From Actinoplanes sp. NBC_00393 (lineage in GTDB: Bacteria > Actinomycetota > Actinomycetes > Mycobacteriales > Micromonosporaceae), in the NCBI RefSeq assembly GCF_036053395.1, contig NZ_CP107942.1, positions 524,501-588,500 of the forward strand: a stretch of DNA of 64,000 bases, written 5' to 3'. Both the position numbers and the translations under genes were made by a program. The notes under the pieces are model-generated. The model saw only the letters and a program-made list of their open reading frames with translations. It made no database searches and was not told where the DNA came from. This document shows, one piece after another, positions 43,246 to 51,829 of the stretch (positions are counted from its first letter, which is position 1; every line of letters starts with the position of its first letter).

Positions 43246-44681
43246 CAGGCACCCACGTGGTGCATGACGTGCTTGATCCGGGTGTAGTCCTCCAGGCCGT
43301 ACACCGAGAGGTCCTTGCCGTGCCCGGAGTGCTTGAACCCGCCGTGCGGCATCTCCGCGACCAGCGGGATGTGGCAGTTCACCCAGACGCAGCCGAAGTC
43401 CAGGCGCTGGGTCATCCGCATGGCCCGGCCGTGGTCCTTGGTCCAGACGCTGGAGGCGAGCGCGTACTCCACGCCGTTGGCGTAGCGGACGGCCTCGTCC
43501 TCGTCGCTGAACTTCTGCACGGTGATGACCGGGCCGAAGACCTCGTTCTGGATGATCTCGTCGTCCTGGCGCAGGCCGGCCACGACGGTGGGGGAGTAGA
43601 AGTAGCCGCGGTCGCCGACCCGGGCGCCGCCGGCCTCGAGCCGGGCGTGGTCCGGGAGCCGGTCGATGAACCCCGAGACCCGGGCCAGCTGGTTGGCGTT
43701 GTTGACCGGGCCGTAGAGCACGTCCTCGTCGTCCGGCGCGCCGGTCTTCGTGTTCCGGGCCTGCTCAGCGAGGGCCGCGACGAAGTCGTCGTAGATGCCG
43801 GGGGCGACGAGCACCCGGGTCGCGGCGGTGCAGTCCTGCCCGGCGTTGAAGTAGCCCGCCTCGGCGATCGCGGCGGCGGCCGCCTCCACGTCGGCGTCGT
43901 CGAAGACCACGACCGGGGCCTTGCCGCCGAGCTCCAGGTGGGTGCGCTTCAGGTCGGCGGCGGCGCTGCCGGCCACCTCCATGCCGGCCCGCACCGAACC
44001 GGTGATCGAGACCATCTGCGGCGTCTTGTGGGTGACCAGGGCGCGGCCGGTGTCCCGGTCGCCGAGGACCACGTTGAACAGGCCGGACGGCAGGAACTCG
44101 GCGGCGATCTCGGCGAGCAGGACGCTGGTGACCGGGGTGGTGTCGGACGGCTTGAGCACCACGGCGTTGCCCGCGGCGAGCGCCGGCGCGATCTTCCACA
44201 TCGCCATCAGCAGCGGGTAGTTCCAGGGGGTGACCTGGGCGCAGACACCGATCGGCTCACGCCGTACATAACTCTCGTAGCCGTTCATGTACTGCCCGGC
44301 GGAGCGTCCCTCGAGCAGGCGCGCCGCACCGGCGAAGAAGCGCAGGTGGTCGATGGCCGGCGGCAGCTCCTCGCTGGCGGTCAGGCCGAGCGGCTTGCCG
44401 GTGTTCTGCGACTCGGCCTCGACCAGCTCGTCGGCACGGGCCTCGATGGCGTCGGCGAACTTCAGCAGCGCCCGCTGCCGGTCGCCGGGGGTGGTGTCGC
44501 GCCACTGCTCGAGGGCGGACGCCGCGGCGGTCATGGCCCGGTCCACGTCCTCGGCCCCGGAGACCGGGGCGGAGGCGAACACCTCGCCGGTCGACGGGTC
44601 GATCAGGTCCTCGTACCGCCCCTCGACGGGCGCGACCGCCTCGCCGCCCACGAAATTGTGCAGTACCGACTTGGCGGACAT
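43245..44681 (-). CDS. Gamma-aminobutyraldehyde dehydrogenase (copy 2)
   Basis: This 478-residue NAD-dependent ALDH has Glu in HLELGGKAPVVVFDD and Cys in AGQDCTAATR. It ends GHGKDLSVYGLEDYTRIKHV, diagnostic of aminobutyraldehyde dehydrogenases. It would oxidise 4-aminobutanal to GABA for GabT, encoded next. It is the same length as the enzyme at 28176 and shares most motifs; the two look like in-family duplicates attached to separate halves of the pathway. ATG at 44681 is chosen because GGAGG lies just upstream; an ATG 24 bases earlier is less well placed. Confidence 0.92.
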   Translation of the reverse strand: MSAKSVLHNFVGGEAVAPVEGRYEDLIDPSTGEVFASAPVSGAEDVDRAMTAAASALEQWRDTTPGDRQRALLKFADAIEARADELVEAESQNTGKPLGLTASEELPPAIDHLRFFAGAARLLEGRSAGQYMNGYESYVRREPIGVCAQVTPWNYPLLMAMWKIAPALAAGNAVVLKPSDTTPVTSVLLAEIAAEFLPSGLFNVVLGDRDTGRALVTHKTPQMVSITGSVRAGMEVAGSAAADLKRTHLELGGKAPVVVFDDADVEAAAAAIAEAGYFNAGQDCTAATRVLVAPGIYDDFVAALAEQARNTKTGAPDDEDVLYGPVNNANQLARVSGFIDRLPDHARLEAGGARVGDRGYFYSPTVVAGLRQDDEIIQNEVFGPVITVQKFSDEDEAVRYANGVEYALASSVWTKDHGRAMRMTQRLDFGCVWVNCHIPLVAEMPHGGFKHSGHGKDLSVYGLEDYTRIKHVMHHVGA

Positions 44682-44772
44682 CCGGCCTCCATCTGTGGTA
44701 TCCATGCCTGCGGCCCCATCTTTTCCGCTGAATCCGTGGCGAACAAGAGGGTTCAGAGAATTTTCCGCACAC

Positions 44773-45978
44773 TCACGGACGGCGGCGAACGGCCAGGACG
44801 GCCACGTCGTCAGTCGGCTGCTCGACGCCCGCATCCGCCATGACGGTAGCGCAAACCGCCTCCGCGGGGGCCGGTCGTACCAGCTTGACCAGGCGATCCA
44901 TGCCGACGTCGATGACCTCGCCGCGGCGTTCCACCAGACCGTCGGTGTAGCCGAGCAGCACCCCACCCGGCGCCAGGCCGAGGGTGCTGCTGCGCCGGGA
45001 GCGGACCGCGCGGCCGACCCCGAGCGGCGGGTCGACCGGGAACTCGGCCAGCCCGGCCGGGCGGCCGGGCTCGGCCAGGACCGGCCGCAGGTGCCCGGCC
45101 GAGGAGACCACGATCCGGCTCCGATCCGGGCTGATCATGGCGTACATCGCGGTGGTGAGGCTGCCGGCCTCGAAGTGGTTGACCTTGCGGTCCAACAGGG
45201 TGAGGGCTTCCGCCGGGTCGTCGCAGATCAGCGCGTACGCCCGGAGCGCGCTACGGACCCGCCCCATCACCACGGCGGAGGCGAGTCCGTGCCCGGAGAC
45301 GTCGCCGATCACCATCCCGAGCCAGCCGGACGGCAGCCCGAAGACGTCGTACCAGTCGCCGCCGATGCCGAACGAGTGACCGGGCACGTACCGCGCGGCC
45401 AGCTCGACGCCCGGTGTCTCGGGCAGCCGGGCCGGCAGCAGGCTGCGCTGCAGCGCCAGGGCGGCGGCCTGGTCCATCTTGCCGGCGCGGATCCGGCCGG
45501 CCACCCCGGCGCGGTCGGCAACCAGCTCCAGCAGGCGGATGTCGTCGTCGCCGAAGTGGCGGCGGGACAGCGAGCCGACGTGCAGCACGCCGATCAGGTC
45601 ACGGCCGGCCATGATCGGTACGCCCAGCAGCGACCGGATCCCCTTCTCCAGCAGGATCGGGTTGAGCACATCGGCGGGAGTGACGTCGGTGAGCCGGACC
45701 GGACGGCGGGTCGCGGCGATCCGGCCGGCGAAACCCCGGCCCACCGCGACCCGGAACCCGGCCCGGACCTCCTCCTCGAGGCCCTTCGCCGCGGTCGCCA
45801 CCAGCTGCTGGGCGTGCAGGTCGAGCAGCAGCACGGCGGCGGTGTCGACGCCGAGCAGATCGCGCACCCGGTCCAGCAGCTCGTCCAGCAGATCGGAGAC
45901 GTCGAGCCGGGACAACGTCGCATCAGTGACCGCTTCGAGCCGACGCAGCCGCTCGTCGTCATTGATGTGTCGGGGCAC
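44773..45978 (-). CDS. GAF-domain SpoIIE-type PP2C phosphatase
   Basis: This 401-residue soluble protein has an N-terminal GAF domain (about 20-165) and a PP2C/SpoIIE phosphatase domain (about 185-395). Metal-binding aspartates are visible in GIGGDWYDVF, VIGDVSGHG and GYTDGLVERR near the usual positions. In actinobacteria such enzymes dephosphorylate STAS anti-anti-sigma factors, so it could act on the STAS protein encoded at 2733, although that is 42 kb away. The GAF domain suggests control by a small ligand or redox signal. Confidence 0.92.
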   Translation of the reverse strand: MPRHINDDERLRRLEAVTDATLSRLDVSDLLDELLDRVRDLLGVDTAAVLLLDLHAQQLVATAAKGLEEEVRAGFRVAVGRGFAGRIAATRRPVRLTDVTPADVLNPILLEKGIRSLLGVPIMAGRDLIGVLHVGSLSRRHFGDDDIRLLELVADRAGVAGRIRAGKMDQAAALALQRSLLPARLPETPGVELAARYVPGHSFGIGGDWYDVFGLPSGWLGMVIGDVSGHGLASAVVMGRVRSALRAYALICDDPAEALTLLDRKVNHFEAGSLTTAMYAMISPDRSRIVVSSAGHLRPVLAEPGRPAGLAEFPVDPPLGVGRAVRSRRSSTLGLAPGGVLLGYTDGLVERRGEVIDVGMDRLVKLVRPAPAEAVCATVMADAGVEQPTDDVAVLAVRRRP

Positions 45979-46025
45979 CGTTTCAGCCTAGTGTCCGCCA
46001 ACCGCACCGGGGACGTCACCCCGTG

Positions 46026-48392
46026 TCACGAATCGGCTGGCCGCACCTCCACCGGGGTGACCAGGCGCCGGCCGGTGCCGGCCGGCCGAACCTCGCCGGT
46101 CAACTCGACGGAGGCCGTGCACGGCAGGTCCGCTGCCGACGTGCCGACCTGAATGCGCAGCTCACCGGGCTCGACGATGCGCTCCATCCGGCGGCCGGTG
46201 TAGGCGGTCCGGTCGGTGTGCACCCGGAACGTCACGTCGGCCGCGGCGCCGGCCGCCAGCTCGACCCGGTGGAACCCGGTCAGCTGATGCACCGGACGGG
46301 TGACCTCGGCGACCGGGTCGGTGAGGTAGAGCTGCACCACCTCGGCGCCGGCCCGCGGACCGGTGTTGGTCAGCCGCACGGTGACCGTGAACTCGCCGTC
46401 CACCGGCACCCGGGTCTCGCTGATCCGAAGGTCACTCACCGTGAACGTGGTGTACGAGCGGCCGTGCCCGAAGGCGTACAGCGGGGTGGGGTCGAGGTTG
46501 CTGACACCGGTGTGCACGGCGCCGAGCCGCGGCTGCAGATAGGTGCCCGGCTGGCCGCCCGGGTGCCGGGGGATCTGCACCGGCAGCTTGCCGCTCGGCT
46601 GCACCCGGCCGGAGAGCACACCGGCGATCGCGCCGCCGCCCTCCTCACCCGGCATGAACGCCTGCACCAGGCCGGCCGCCCGCTCGTGCAGCTCGCCGAG
46701 CGCGTACGGGCGGCCGGAGACGACCACCACGACCACCGGCTTCCCGGTCGCCAGCAGGGCGTCCAGCAGCTCCGCCTGCACACCGGGCAGCCGCAGGTCC
46801 TCGGCGTCGCAGCCCTCTCCGGAGGTGCCGTTGCCGAACAGCCCGGCCAGGTCGCCGACGAACGCGACGGTCACGTCGGCGGACTCGGCGGCCGCGACCG
46901 CCTCGGCGAAACCGGAGCGGTCCCGGCCGTCGACAGCGCTGCCGGCCGCGTACACGATTTCGCTGTCGCCGAACTCGAGGCGAAGCGCTTCGAGAGCACT
47001 GGGCAGCGCGATCCCGGGGTCGACGCCGGGGTAGCGCGGCAGGACGTGGTTGGGGAAGGCGTAACAGCCGAGGAAGGTGCGCGCGTCGTCGGCGCAGGGC
47101 CCGACCACGGCGATCCGGCCGGGCGCGGCGAGGGGGAGCGCGGTGCCCGCGTCGAGCAGCACGATCGAGCGTTCGGCGAGCTCGCGGGCGAGGTCCCGGT
47201 TGCCGGGGGAGTCCAGGTCGACGGTGTCCGAGCCGGCCACCGAGCCCTCCGGCGTCCAGTCCGCGTCGAGCAGGCCCAGCTCGGCCTTCTGGATCAGCGC
47301 GCGCCGGGCGGCCCGGTCCACGTACTCCTCGGGCACCTCGCCACTGCGAACCCGGGCCACCAGGTTCTCGCCGTAGCCGATGGTGTCCGGCAGCTCCACG
47401 TCGATGCCGGCCTCGAGCGCCCGCACGCCCGCGCCGGCCACGTCGGCGGCCATCCCGTGCATGCTCGCCAGGAACGGGATCGACCAGTAGTCGGAGACGA
47501 CCGTGCCGGTGAACCCCCACTCGTCGCGGAGCAGGTCGGTGAGCAGCCACGGGTCCGCGCCGGCCGGCACCCCGTCGACGTCGGCGTACGAGTTCATCAC
47601 CGAACCGGCGCCGGCCTCGACGATCGCGGTCTCGAACGGTGGCAGGATCACGTCGAGCAGCTCGCGGCGGCCCATCGGGACCGGACCGTGGTTGCGGGCG
47701 CCCCGGGAGGCCGAGTAACCGGCGAAGTGCTTCAGGGTGGCGATCACGCCGGCGCTCTGCAGGCCGCGCACGTACGCCGCGGCGATCCGGGAGACCAGGT
47801 ACGGGTCCTCGCCGATGGCCTCCTCGACCCGGCCCCAGCGGTAGTCGCGGACCACGTCCAGCACCGGGGAGAGGCCCTGGTGCACGCCGAGGGCCGCCAT
47901 GTCCCGGCCGATCGCCGCGGCCATCCGCTCGATCAGCTCCGGGTCGAACGTCGCGCCCCACGCGATCGCGGCCGGATAGACAGTGGCGCCGTGCACGGTG
48001 AAACCGGTGAGGCACTCCTCGTGCACCAGGGCCGGGATGCCCAGCCGGGAGGATGCCATCACGATCCGCTGCTGCCGGACGACCTCGGCGGTTCCCTCGG
48101 CGACGGTGAGCGGATAGCTGCCGTACACCCGGGTCAGATGGCCCAGACCGTGCCGGCTGGCGTCCTCCAGTGCCGCCCCGGCGCCGAACTCGTCCTCCAT
48201 CGGTGCCACGTTGTGACTCTCTTCGGGCTCCGGTCCGGCCGCTCCGGTGGCACCCTTGTCCTTACCGAGCCAACGGCTGCCGAGCTGGGCGACCTTTTCC
48301 TCGAGGGTCATCTCGAGGAGAAGCGCATCGACCCGGTCGGGAACCGGAAGCTTCGGGTCGCGCCACGCGGGCGGCGCTTGTTCTGTCGTCAA
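46026..48392 (-). CDS. Intracellular GH3 beta-glycosidase with fibronectin-like domain
   Basis: This 788-residue GH3 enzyme has no signal peptide, so it acts on imported oligosaccharides. The first domain has RWGRVEEAIGEDP, KHFAGYSAS and nucleophile Asp301 in TGTVVSDYWSIPF. The middle sandwich domain and a C-terminal fibronectin type III-like domain (about 680-770, beginning near FTVSDLRISETRVPVDG) follow, the architecture of beta-glucosidases and beta-xylosidases. The start is TTG at 48392 with a strong GGAGGT site. It is divergent from a sugar ABC importer, and both sides carry the same operator, so uptake and hydrolysis are co-regulated. The sugar (beta-glucoside or xyloside) is not determined. 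Confidence 0.9.
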   Translation of the reverse strand: MTTEQAPPAWRDPKLPVPDRVDALLLEMTLEEKVAQLGSRWLGKDKGATGAAGPEPEESHNVAPMEDEFGAGAALEDASRHGLGHLTRVYGSYPLTVAEGTAEVVRQQRIVMASSRLGIPALVHEECLTGFTVHGATVYPAAIAWGATFDPELIERMAAAIGRDMAALGVHQGLSPVLDVVRDYRWGRVEEAIGEDPYLVSRIAAAYVRGLQSAGVIATLKHFAGYSASRGARNHGPVPMGRRELLDVILPPFETAIVEAGAGSVMNSYADVDGVPAGADPWLLTDLLRDEWGFTGTVVSDYWSIPFLASMHGMAADVAGAGVRALEAGIDVELPDTIGYGENLVARVRSGEVPEEYVDRAARRALIQKAELGLLDADWTPEGSVAGSDTVDLDSPGNRDLARELAERSIVLLDAGTALPLAAPGRIAVVGPCADDARTFLGCYAFPNHVLPRYPGVDPGIALPSALEALRLEFGDSEIVYAAGSAVDGRDRSGFAEAVAAAESADVTVAFVGDLAGLFGNGTSGEGCDAEDLRLPGVQAELLDALLATGKPVVVVVVSGRPYALGELHERAAGLVQAFMPGEEGGGAIAGVLSGRVQPSGKLPVQIPRHPGGQPGTYLQPRLGAVHTGVSNLDPTPLYAFGHGRSYTTFTVSDLRISETRVPVDGEFTVTVRLTNTGPRAGAEVVQLYLTDPVAEVTRPVHQLTGFHRVELAAGAAADVTFRVHTDRTAYTGRRMERIVEPGELRIQVGTSAADLPCTASVELTGEVRPAGTGRRLVTPVEVRPADS

Positions 48393-48405
48393 GGGTACCT
48401 CCGAT

Positions 48406-48423
48406 AGTTTCCGAAACTTCCGG
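48406..48423. promoter_or_regulatory. Operator site A before the GH3 gene
   Basis: CCGAAACTTCCGG (48411-48423) is a 13-bp near-palindrome fitting CCGRAANTTYCGG. The overlapping AGTTTCCGAAACT (48406-48418) is itself perfectly palindromic around a central base. The site is 14-31 bases upstream of the TTG start, well placed for repression. Confidence 0.5.
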
Positions 48424-48519
48424 TCGCCGCGAGACCTCGGCGATCGGCTCGCAATGCGCCCACAAGTGGGTGCTCGCGCCGCCTACTCTCGCGCTCTGAG
48501 CACTGTTACGGCAAGGGTC

Positions 48520-48549
48520 TTGACACTCGTCACAGCGAAACCCTACGTT
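48520..48549 (+). promoter_or_regulatory. Sigma-70-type promoter of the sugar ABC operon
   Basis: TTGACA (48520-48525) and TACGTT (48544-48549) are separated by 18 bases, followed by the operator at 48582. GTTTACGAAAC (48547-48557) overlaps the -10 element and may be a further weak site. Confidence 0.55.
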
Positions 48550-48581
48550 TACGAAACCTCGCGTTAATTTGCAGCAGCCGA

Positions 48582-48594
48582 TCGAAACTTCCGA
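48582..48594. promoter_or_regulatory. Operator site B before the sugar ABC operon
   Basis: TCGAAACTTCCGA is a 13-bp near-palindrome with the same core as site A and lies about 25 bases behind the predicted transcription start. Confidence 0.5.
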
Positions 48595-48676
48595 AAACTT
48601 AACCGGTTCGCCAGATCGGCGGCGACGTCGCCATTTACCCAGCCGCTCCCCCGCGGCTTCGAGTTCGGAGATCAGC

Positions 48677-49999
48677 GTGAAACGCAGGAACTTCTTGACC
48701 CTGTCCGCTGGAGCCGCCGCGGGTGCCGCGCTGGCTGCCTGTGGCAACGAAGGCCCCGGTGGCGGTTCCGGGGAAGGCAGCGGCGGCGGCGGTGAAGCCA
48801 GCTACTGGTCGCTCAGCGGCGAGCCGGGCCAGCCGTACCGTCAGGCGGCTGCCGACCGGTGGAACAAGGCCAACCCGGACGCCAAGATCACCCCCACGTT
48901 CTTCCAGAACGACGCGTACAAGCAGAAGATCAAGACCGCTCTCGGCGCCAACCAGGCTCCCACCATGATCTGGGGCTGGGGCGGCGGCGGCCTGAAGAGC
49001 TACGTCGACGCCGGCCAGGTCGAGGACCTGACCGACTGGCTGAGCCAGAACGCCGCGGTCAAGGACAAGATCCTCCCGTCCTCGTTCGGTGCGGCCACGG
49101 TCAACGGCAAGGTCTACGCGCTGCCGGTCGAGACGGTCCAGCCGATCGTTCTCTACTACAACAAGAAGGTCTTCGAGAAGGTCGGCGTGCAGCCCCCGCA
49201 GACCTACGGTGACATCCTCGCCCTGATCCCGAAGTTCAACGCCGCGGGCATCGCGCCGTTCTCGCTCGCCGGGCAGTCCCGCTGGACGAACATGATGTGG
49301 CTCGAGTTCATGCTCGACCGCCAGGCCGGCTCCGAGGTGTTCGACAACGTCTTCGCCGGCAAGCAGGGCGCCTGGTCCGACCCGGCCGTGCTGGACATGC
49401 TGACCAAGGTCCAGGACCTGGTGAAGCAGAACGCGTTCCAGAAGGGCTTCGCCTCGACCGTCGCCGACACCAACGCCGACCAGGCCCTGCTCTACACCGG
49501 CAAGGCCGCGATGATGGTGCACGGCTCCTGGTCGTACGGTATTCAGAAGGCCAACGGCGGCAAGTTCGTCGCCGACGGCGGCCTGGGCTGGATGAACTTC
49601 CCGCCGATCGACGGCGGCAAGGGCGACCCGACCAACACCGTCGGCAACCCCGGCCAGTACCTGTCGATCTCCTCCAAGGCGTCCGCCGAGGCCAAGGAGA
49701 CCGCGAAGAAGTTCTTCTCCACCACGCTCGTGGACGACGAGGAGAAGGCCGGCTGGGTCAAGTCCGGCGGTGTGCCGGTGCTCAAGGGCGCCGACAGTCT
49801 GTTCACCGGTGACGACGCGCAATTCCTCAAGGACATGGCGGCGATCGCGGCCGGTGCGAAGACCTTCGCGCAGTCGTGGGACCAGGCTCTGAGCCCGACC
49901 GCGGCCGAGGTGCTGCTGGACAACATCGCCAAGCTGTTCCAGCTCCAGGTCAGCCCGCAGCAGTGGGTCGACAACATGAACGGGGTCATCGGAAAGTGA
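48677..49999 (+). CDS. Sugar-binding lipoprotein of an ABC importer
   Basis: This is a 440-residue family 1 extracellular solute-binding protein. The N-terminus has a twin-arginine-like RRNFLTLS motif (Arg3-Arg4) and a lipobox ALAAC with Cys22, so it is an exported lipoprotein. A Gly/Ser linker precedes the binding domain, which has MIWGWGGGGLKSYVD and the usual Trp-rich sugar-contact segments (FSLAGQSRWTNMMW, MVHGSWSYG). GTG at 48677 with GGAG upstream is chosen because it puts the signal peptide at the start. It heads an operon with two permeases, divergent from the GH3 enzyme. Confidence 0.9.
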   Translation: MKRRNFLTLSAGAAAGAALAACGNEGPGGGSGEGSGGGGEASYWSLSGEPGQPYRQAAADRWNKANPDAKITPTFFQNDAYKQKIKTALGANQAPTMIWGWGGGGLKSYVDAGQVEDLTDWLSQNAAVKDKILPSSFGAATVNGKVYALPVETVQPIVLYYNKKVFEKVGVQPPQTYGDILALIPKFNAAGIAPFSLAGQSRWTNMMWLEFMLDRQAGSEVFDNVFAGKQGAWSDPAVLDMLTKVQDLVKQNAFQKGFASTVADTNADQALLYTGKAAMMVHGSWSYGIQKANGGKFVADGGLGWMNFPPIDGGKGDPTNTVGNPGQYLSISSKASAEAKETAKKFFSTTLVDDEEKAGWVKSGGVPVLKGADSLFTGDDAQFLKDMAAIAAGAKTFAQSWDQALSPTAAEVLLDNIAKLFQLQVSPQQWVDNMNGVIGK

Positions 50000-50922
50000 C
50001 GACGCTCGCTCCGCCCGTCGTACGAGGTCAGGAGCCCACCAGATCCAGCGGCGGGCGGAGCGGCTCCGTCGTGTGGATGGCCCTGCCCGCGTTCGTGATG
50101 TTCGTGTTCTTCGGGATCATCCCGCTGCTCGGCGTGATCGTGCTCAGCTTCGCCACGTGGAACGGCATCACGCCGACCATCGAGCTGACCGGTCTGACCA
50201 GTTGGCGCGCGGCCCTGAGCAACCCGAGCCTGCCGAACGCCATCTGGGTCACCTTCCTGATCATGGCGCTGTCCTGGCTGGTGCAGACCCCGATCTCGAT
50301 CCTGCTCGGCGTCTTCATGGCCCGCCAGACCCGGTACCGCGGCTTCCTCTCGGTGCTCTACTTCATCCCGCTGCTGCTCAGCTCCGCGGCCATCGCCATC
50401 ACCTACAAGTCGCTGCTCGACCCGAGCTTCGGGATCGGCGCCGGCCTCGGGATCGAGGCGCTGAACCAGAACTGGCTGGGCGAGGCGAACCTGGCGATCG
50501 CCACGCTGATCTTCGTCGTCTCGTGGCAGTTCATCCCGTTCCACTCGCTGATCTACCAGGGCGCCGTCCGGCAGATCCCGCACTCGATGTACGAGGCGGC
50601 GCAGATCGACGGCGCCGGCCGGGTCCGGCAGTTCTTCGGCATCACGCTGCCGCAGCTCAAGTACACGATCATCACGTCGTCGACGCTGATGGTGGTGGGC
50701 TCGCTGACGTTCTTCGACCTGATCTGGGTGCTCACCGCCGGTGGCCCCGGCGACGCCACCCGCGCCCTCGCGGTGCAGATGTACCAGCAAGGCTTCCAGG
50801 CCAGCCTGATGGGTCCGGCCAGTGCCATCGCCGTCATCCTGGTCCTGACCGGCCTCGCCCTCTCGCTGCTGCTGCGGCGACTCGGCGGCCGCTCCGACGA
50901 GAGCCAGCTGGAAGGAGCCTGA
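49996..50922 (+). CDS. Sugar ABC transporter permease (MalF-type)
   Basis: This 308-residue membrane permease has six helices starting at VVWMALPAFVMFVFFGIIPLLGV and the EAA loop IPHSMYEAAQIDGAGRVRQFFGITLP. The GTG start overlaps the binding-protein stop by four bases (GTGA). It pairs with the MalG-type permease encoded next. Confidence 0.92.
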   Translation: MTTLAPPVVRGQEPTRSSGGRSGSVVWMALPAFVMFVFFGIIPLLGVIVLSFATWNGITPTIELTGLTSWRAALSNPSLPNAIWVTFLIMALSWLVQTPISILLGVFMARQTRYRGFLSVLYFIPLLLSSAAIAITYKSLLDPSFGIGAGLGIEALNQNWLGEANLAIATLIFVVSWQFIPFHSLIYQGAVRQIPHSMYEAAQIDGAGRVRQFFGITLPQLKYTIITSSTLMVVGSLTFFDLIWVLTAGGPGDATRALAVQMYQQGFQASLMGPASAIAVILVLTGLALSLLLRRLGGRSDESQLEGA

Positions 50923-50923
50923 G

Positions 50924-51829
50924 GTGGCAACCCTGACCCCCACCCCGGCCGGCACCCGGCCCACCAAGACGCCGGGGGCGCACGCCGCCCGCCCGTCGAA
51001 CAGGCGACGGCTGCGCGAGTCCAACTGGATCGGCGGCAGCTTCGGCTGGATCTGGCTGCTCATCGTGATGCTGCCGCTCTACTGGCTGGTCATCACGAGC
51101 TTCAAGACCCAGGCGAACTACTTCTTCACCAACCCGCTGAAGCCGCCGACCGAGTTCACCTTCGAGAACTACCAGTTGGTGATCGAGAGCGACTTCGTCC
51201 GGTACTTCACGAACAGCGTCATCGTCACCGCCGGCGCCATCCTCCCGGCGACGCTGATCTCGTTCATGGCGGCCTACGCGATCGTCCGTGGCGCGGGCAA
51301 CCGCTTCCTGCGGACGGTCAACGGCATCTTCCTGATGGGCCTGGCGATTCCGCTGCAGGCGGTGGTCATCCCGGTCTACCTGATCATCATCAAGATGGAG
51401 CTGTACGACACGCTCCAGGCGATCATCCTGCCGTCGATCGCGTTCGCCATCCCGCTGTCGGTGCTCGTGCTGTCCAACTTCATCCGCGACGTCCCGAAGG
51501 AGCTCTTCGAGTCGATGCGGATGGACGGCGCCACCGAGTGGGGCACGATGTGGCGGCTGGCGTTCCCGCTCACCCGCCCGGCCCTGGTCACCGTGATGAT
51601 CTACAACGCGGTCGGCATCTGGAACGGCTTCCTGCTGCCGCTGATCCTCACCCAGAGCCCGGACCAGGCGACCATCCCGCTCGCGCTCGCCACTTTCCAG
51701 ACCCAGTTCGGCGTGAACGTCCCGGCCGTCGCCGCGTCGGTCACGCTCACCACGATCCCGATCGTGCTGCTCTACGCGATCGGCCGCCGGCAGCTGGTCA
51801 GCGGCCTAACGGCCGGTTTCGGCAAGTGA
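50924..51829 (+). CDS. Sugar ABC transporter permease (MalG-type)
   Basis: This 301-residue permease has six helices and the EAA loop VPKELFESMRMDGATEWGTMWRLAFPL. It begins at GTG one base after the preceding stop. No ATPase gene follows: the next gene is the convergent LacI regulator, whose 3' end overlaps this one by 24 bases (51806-51829). Actinobacterial importers of this type commonly share a MsiK-like ATPase encoded elsewhere. Confidence 0.92.
   Translation: MATLTPTPAGTRPTKTPGAHAARPSNRRRLRESNWIGGSFGWIWLLIVMLPLYWLVITSFKTQANYFFTNPLKPPTEFTFENYQLVIESDFVRYFTNSVIVTAGAILPATLISFMAAYAIVRGAGNRFLRTVNGIFLMGLAIPLQAVVIPVYLIIIKMELYDTLQAIILPSIAFAIPLSVLVLSNFIRDVPKELFESMRMDGATEWGTMWRLAFPLTRPALVTVMIYNAVGIWNGFLLPLILTQSPDQATIPLALATFQTQFGVNVPAVAASVTLTTIPIVLLYAIGRRQLVSGLTAGFGK

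Noticed and set aside
46023..48407. A 794-codon frame antisense to the second GH3 gene
   Set aside because: It mirrors the GH3 gene almost exactly, has a composition typical of a shadow frame, and lacks motifs.
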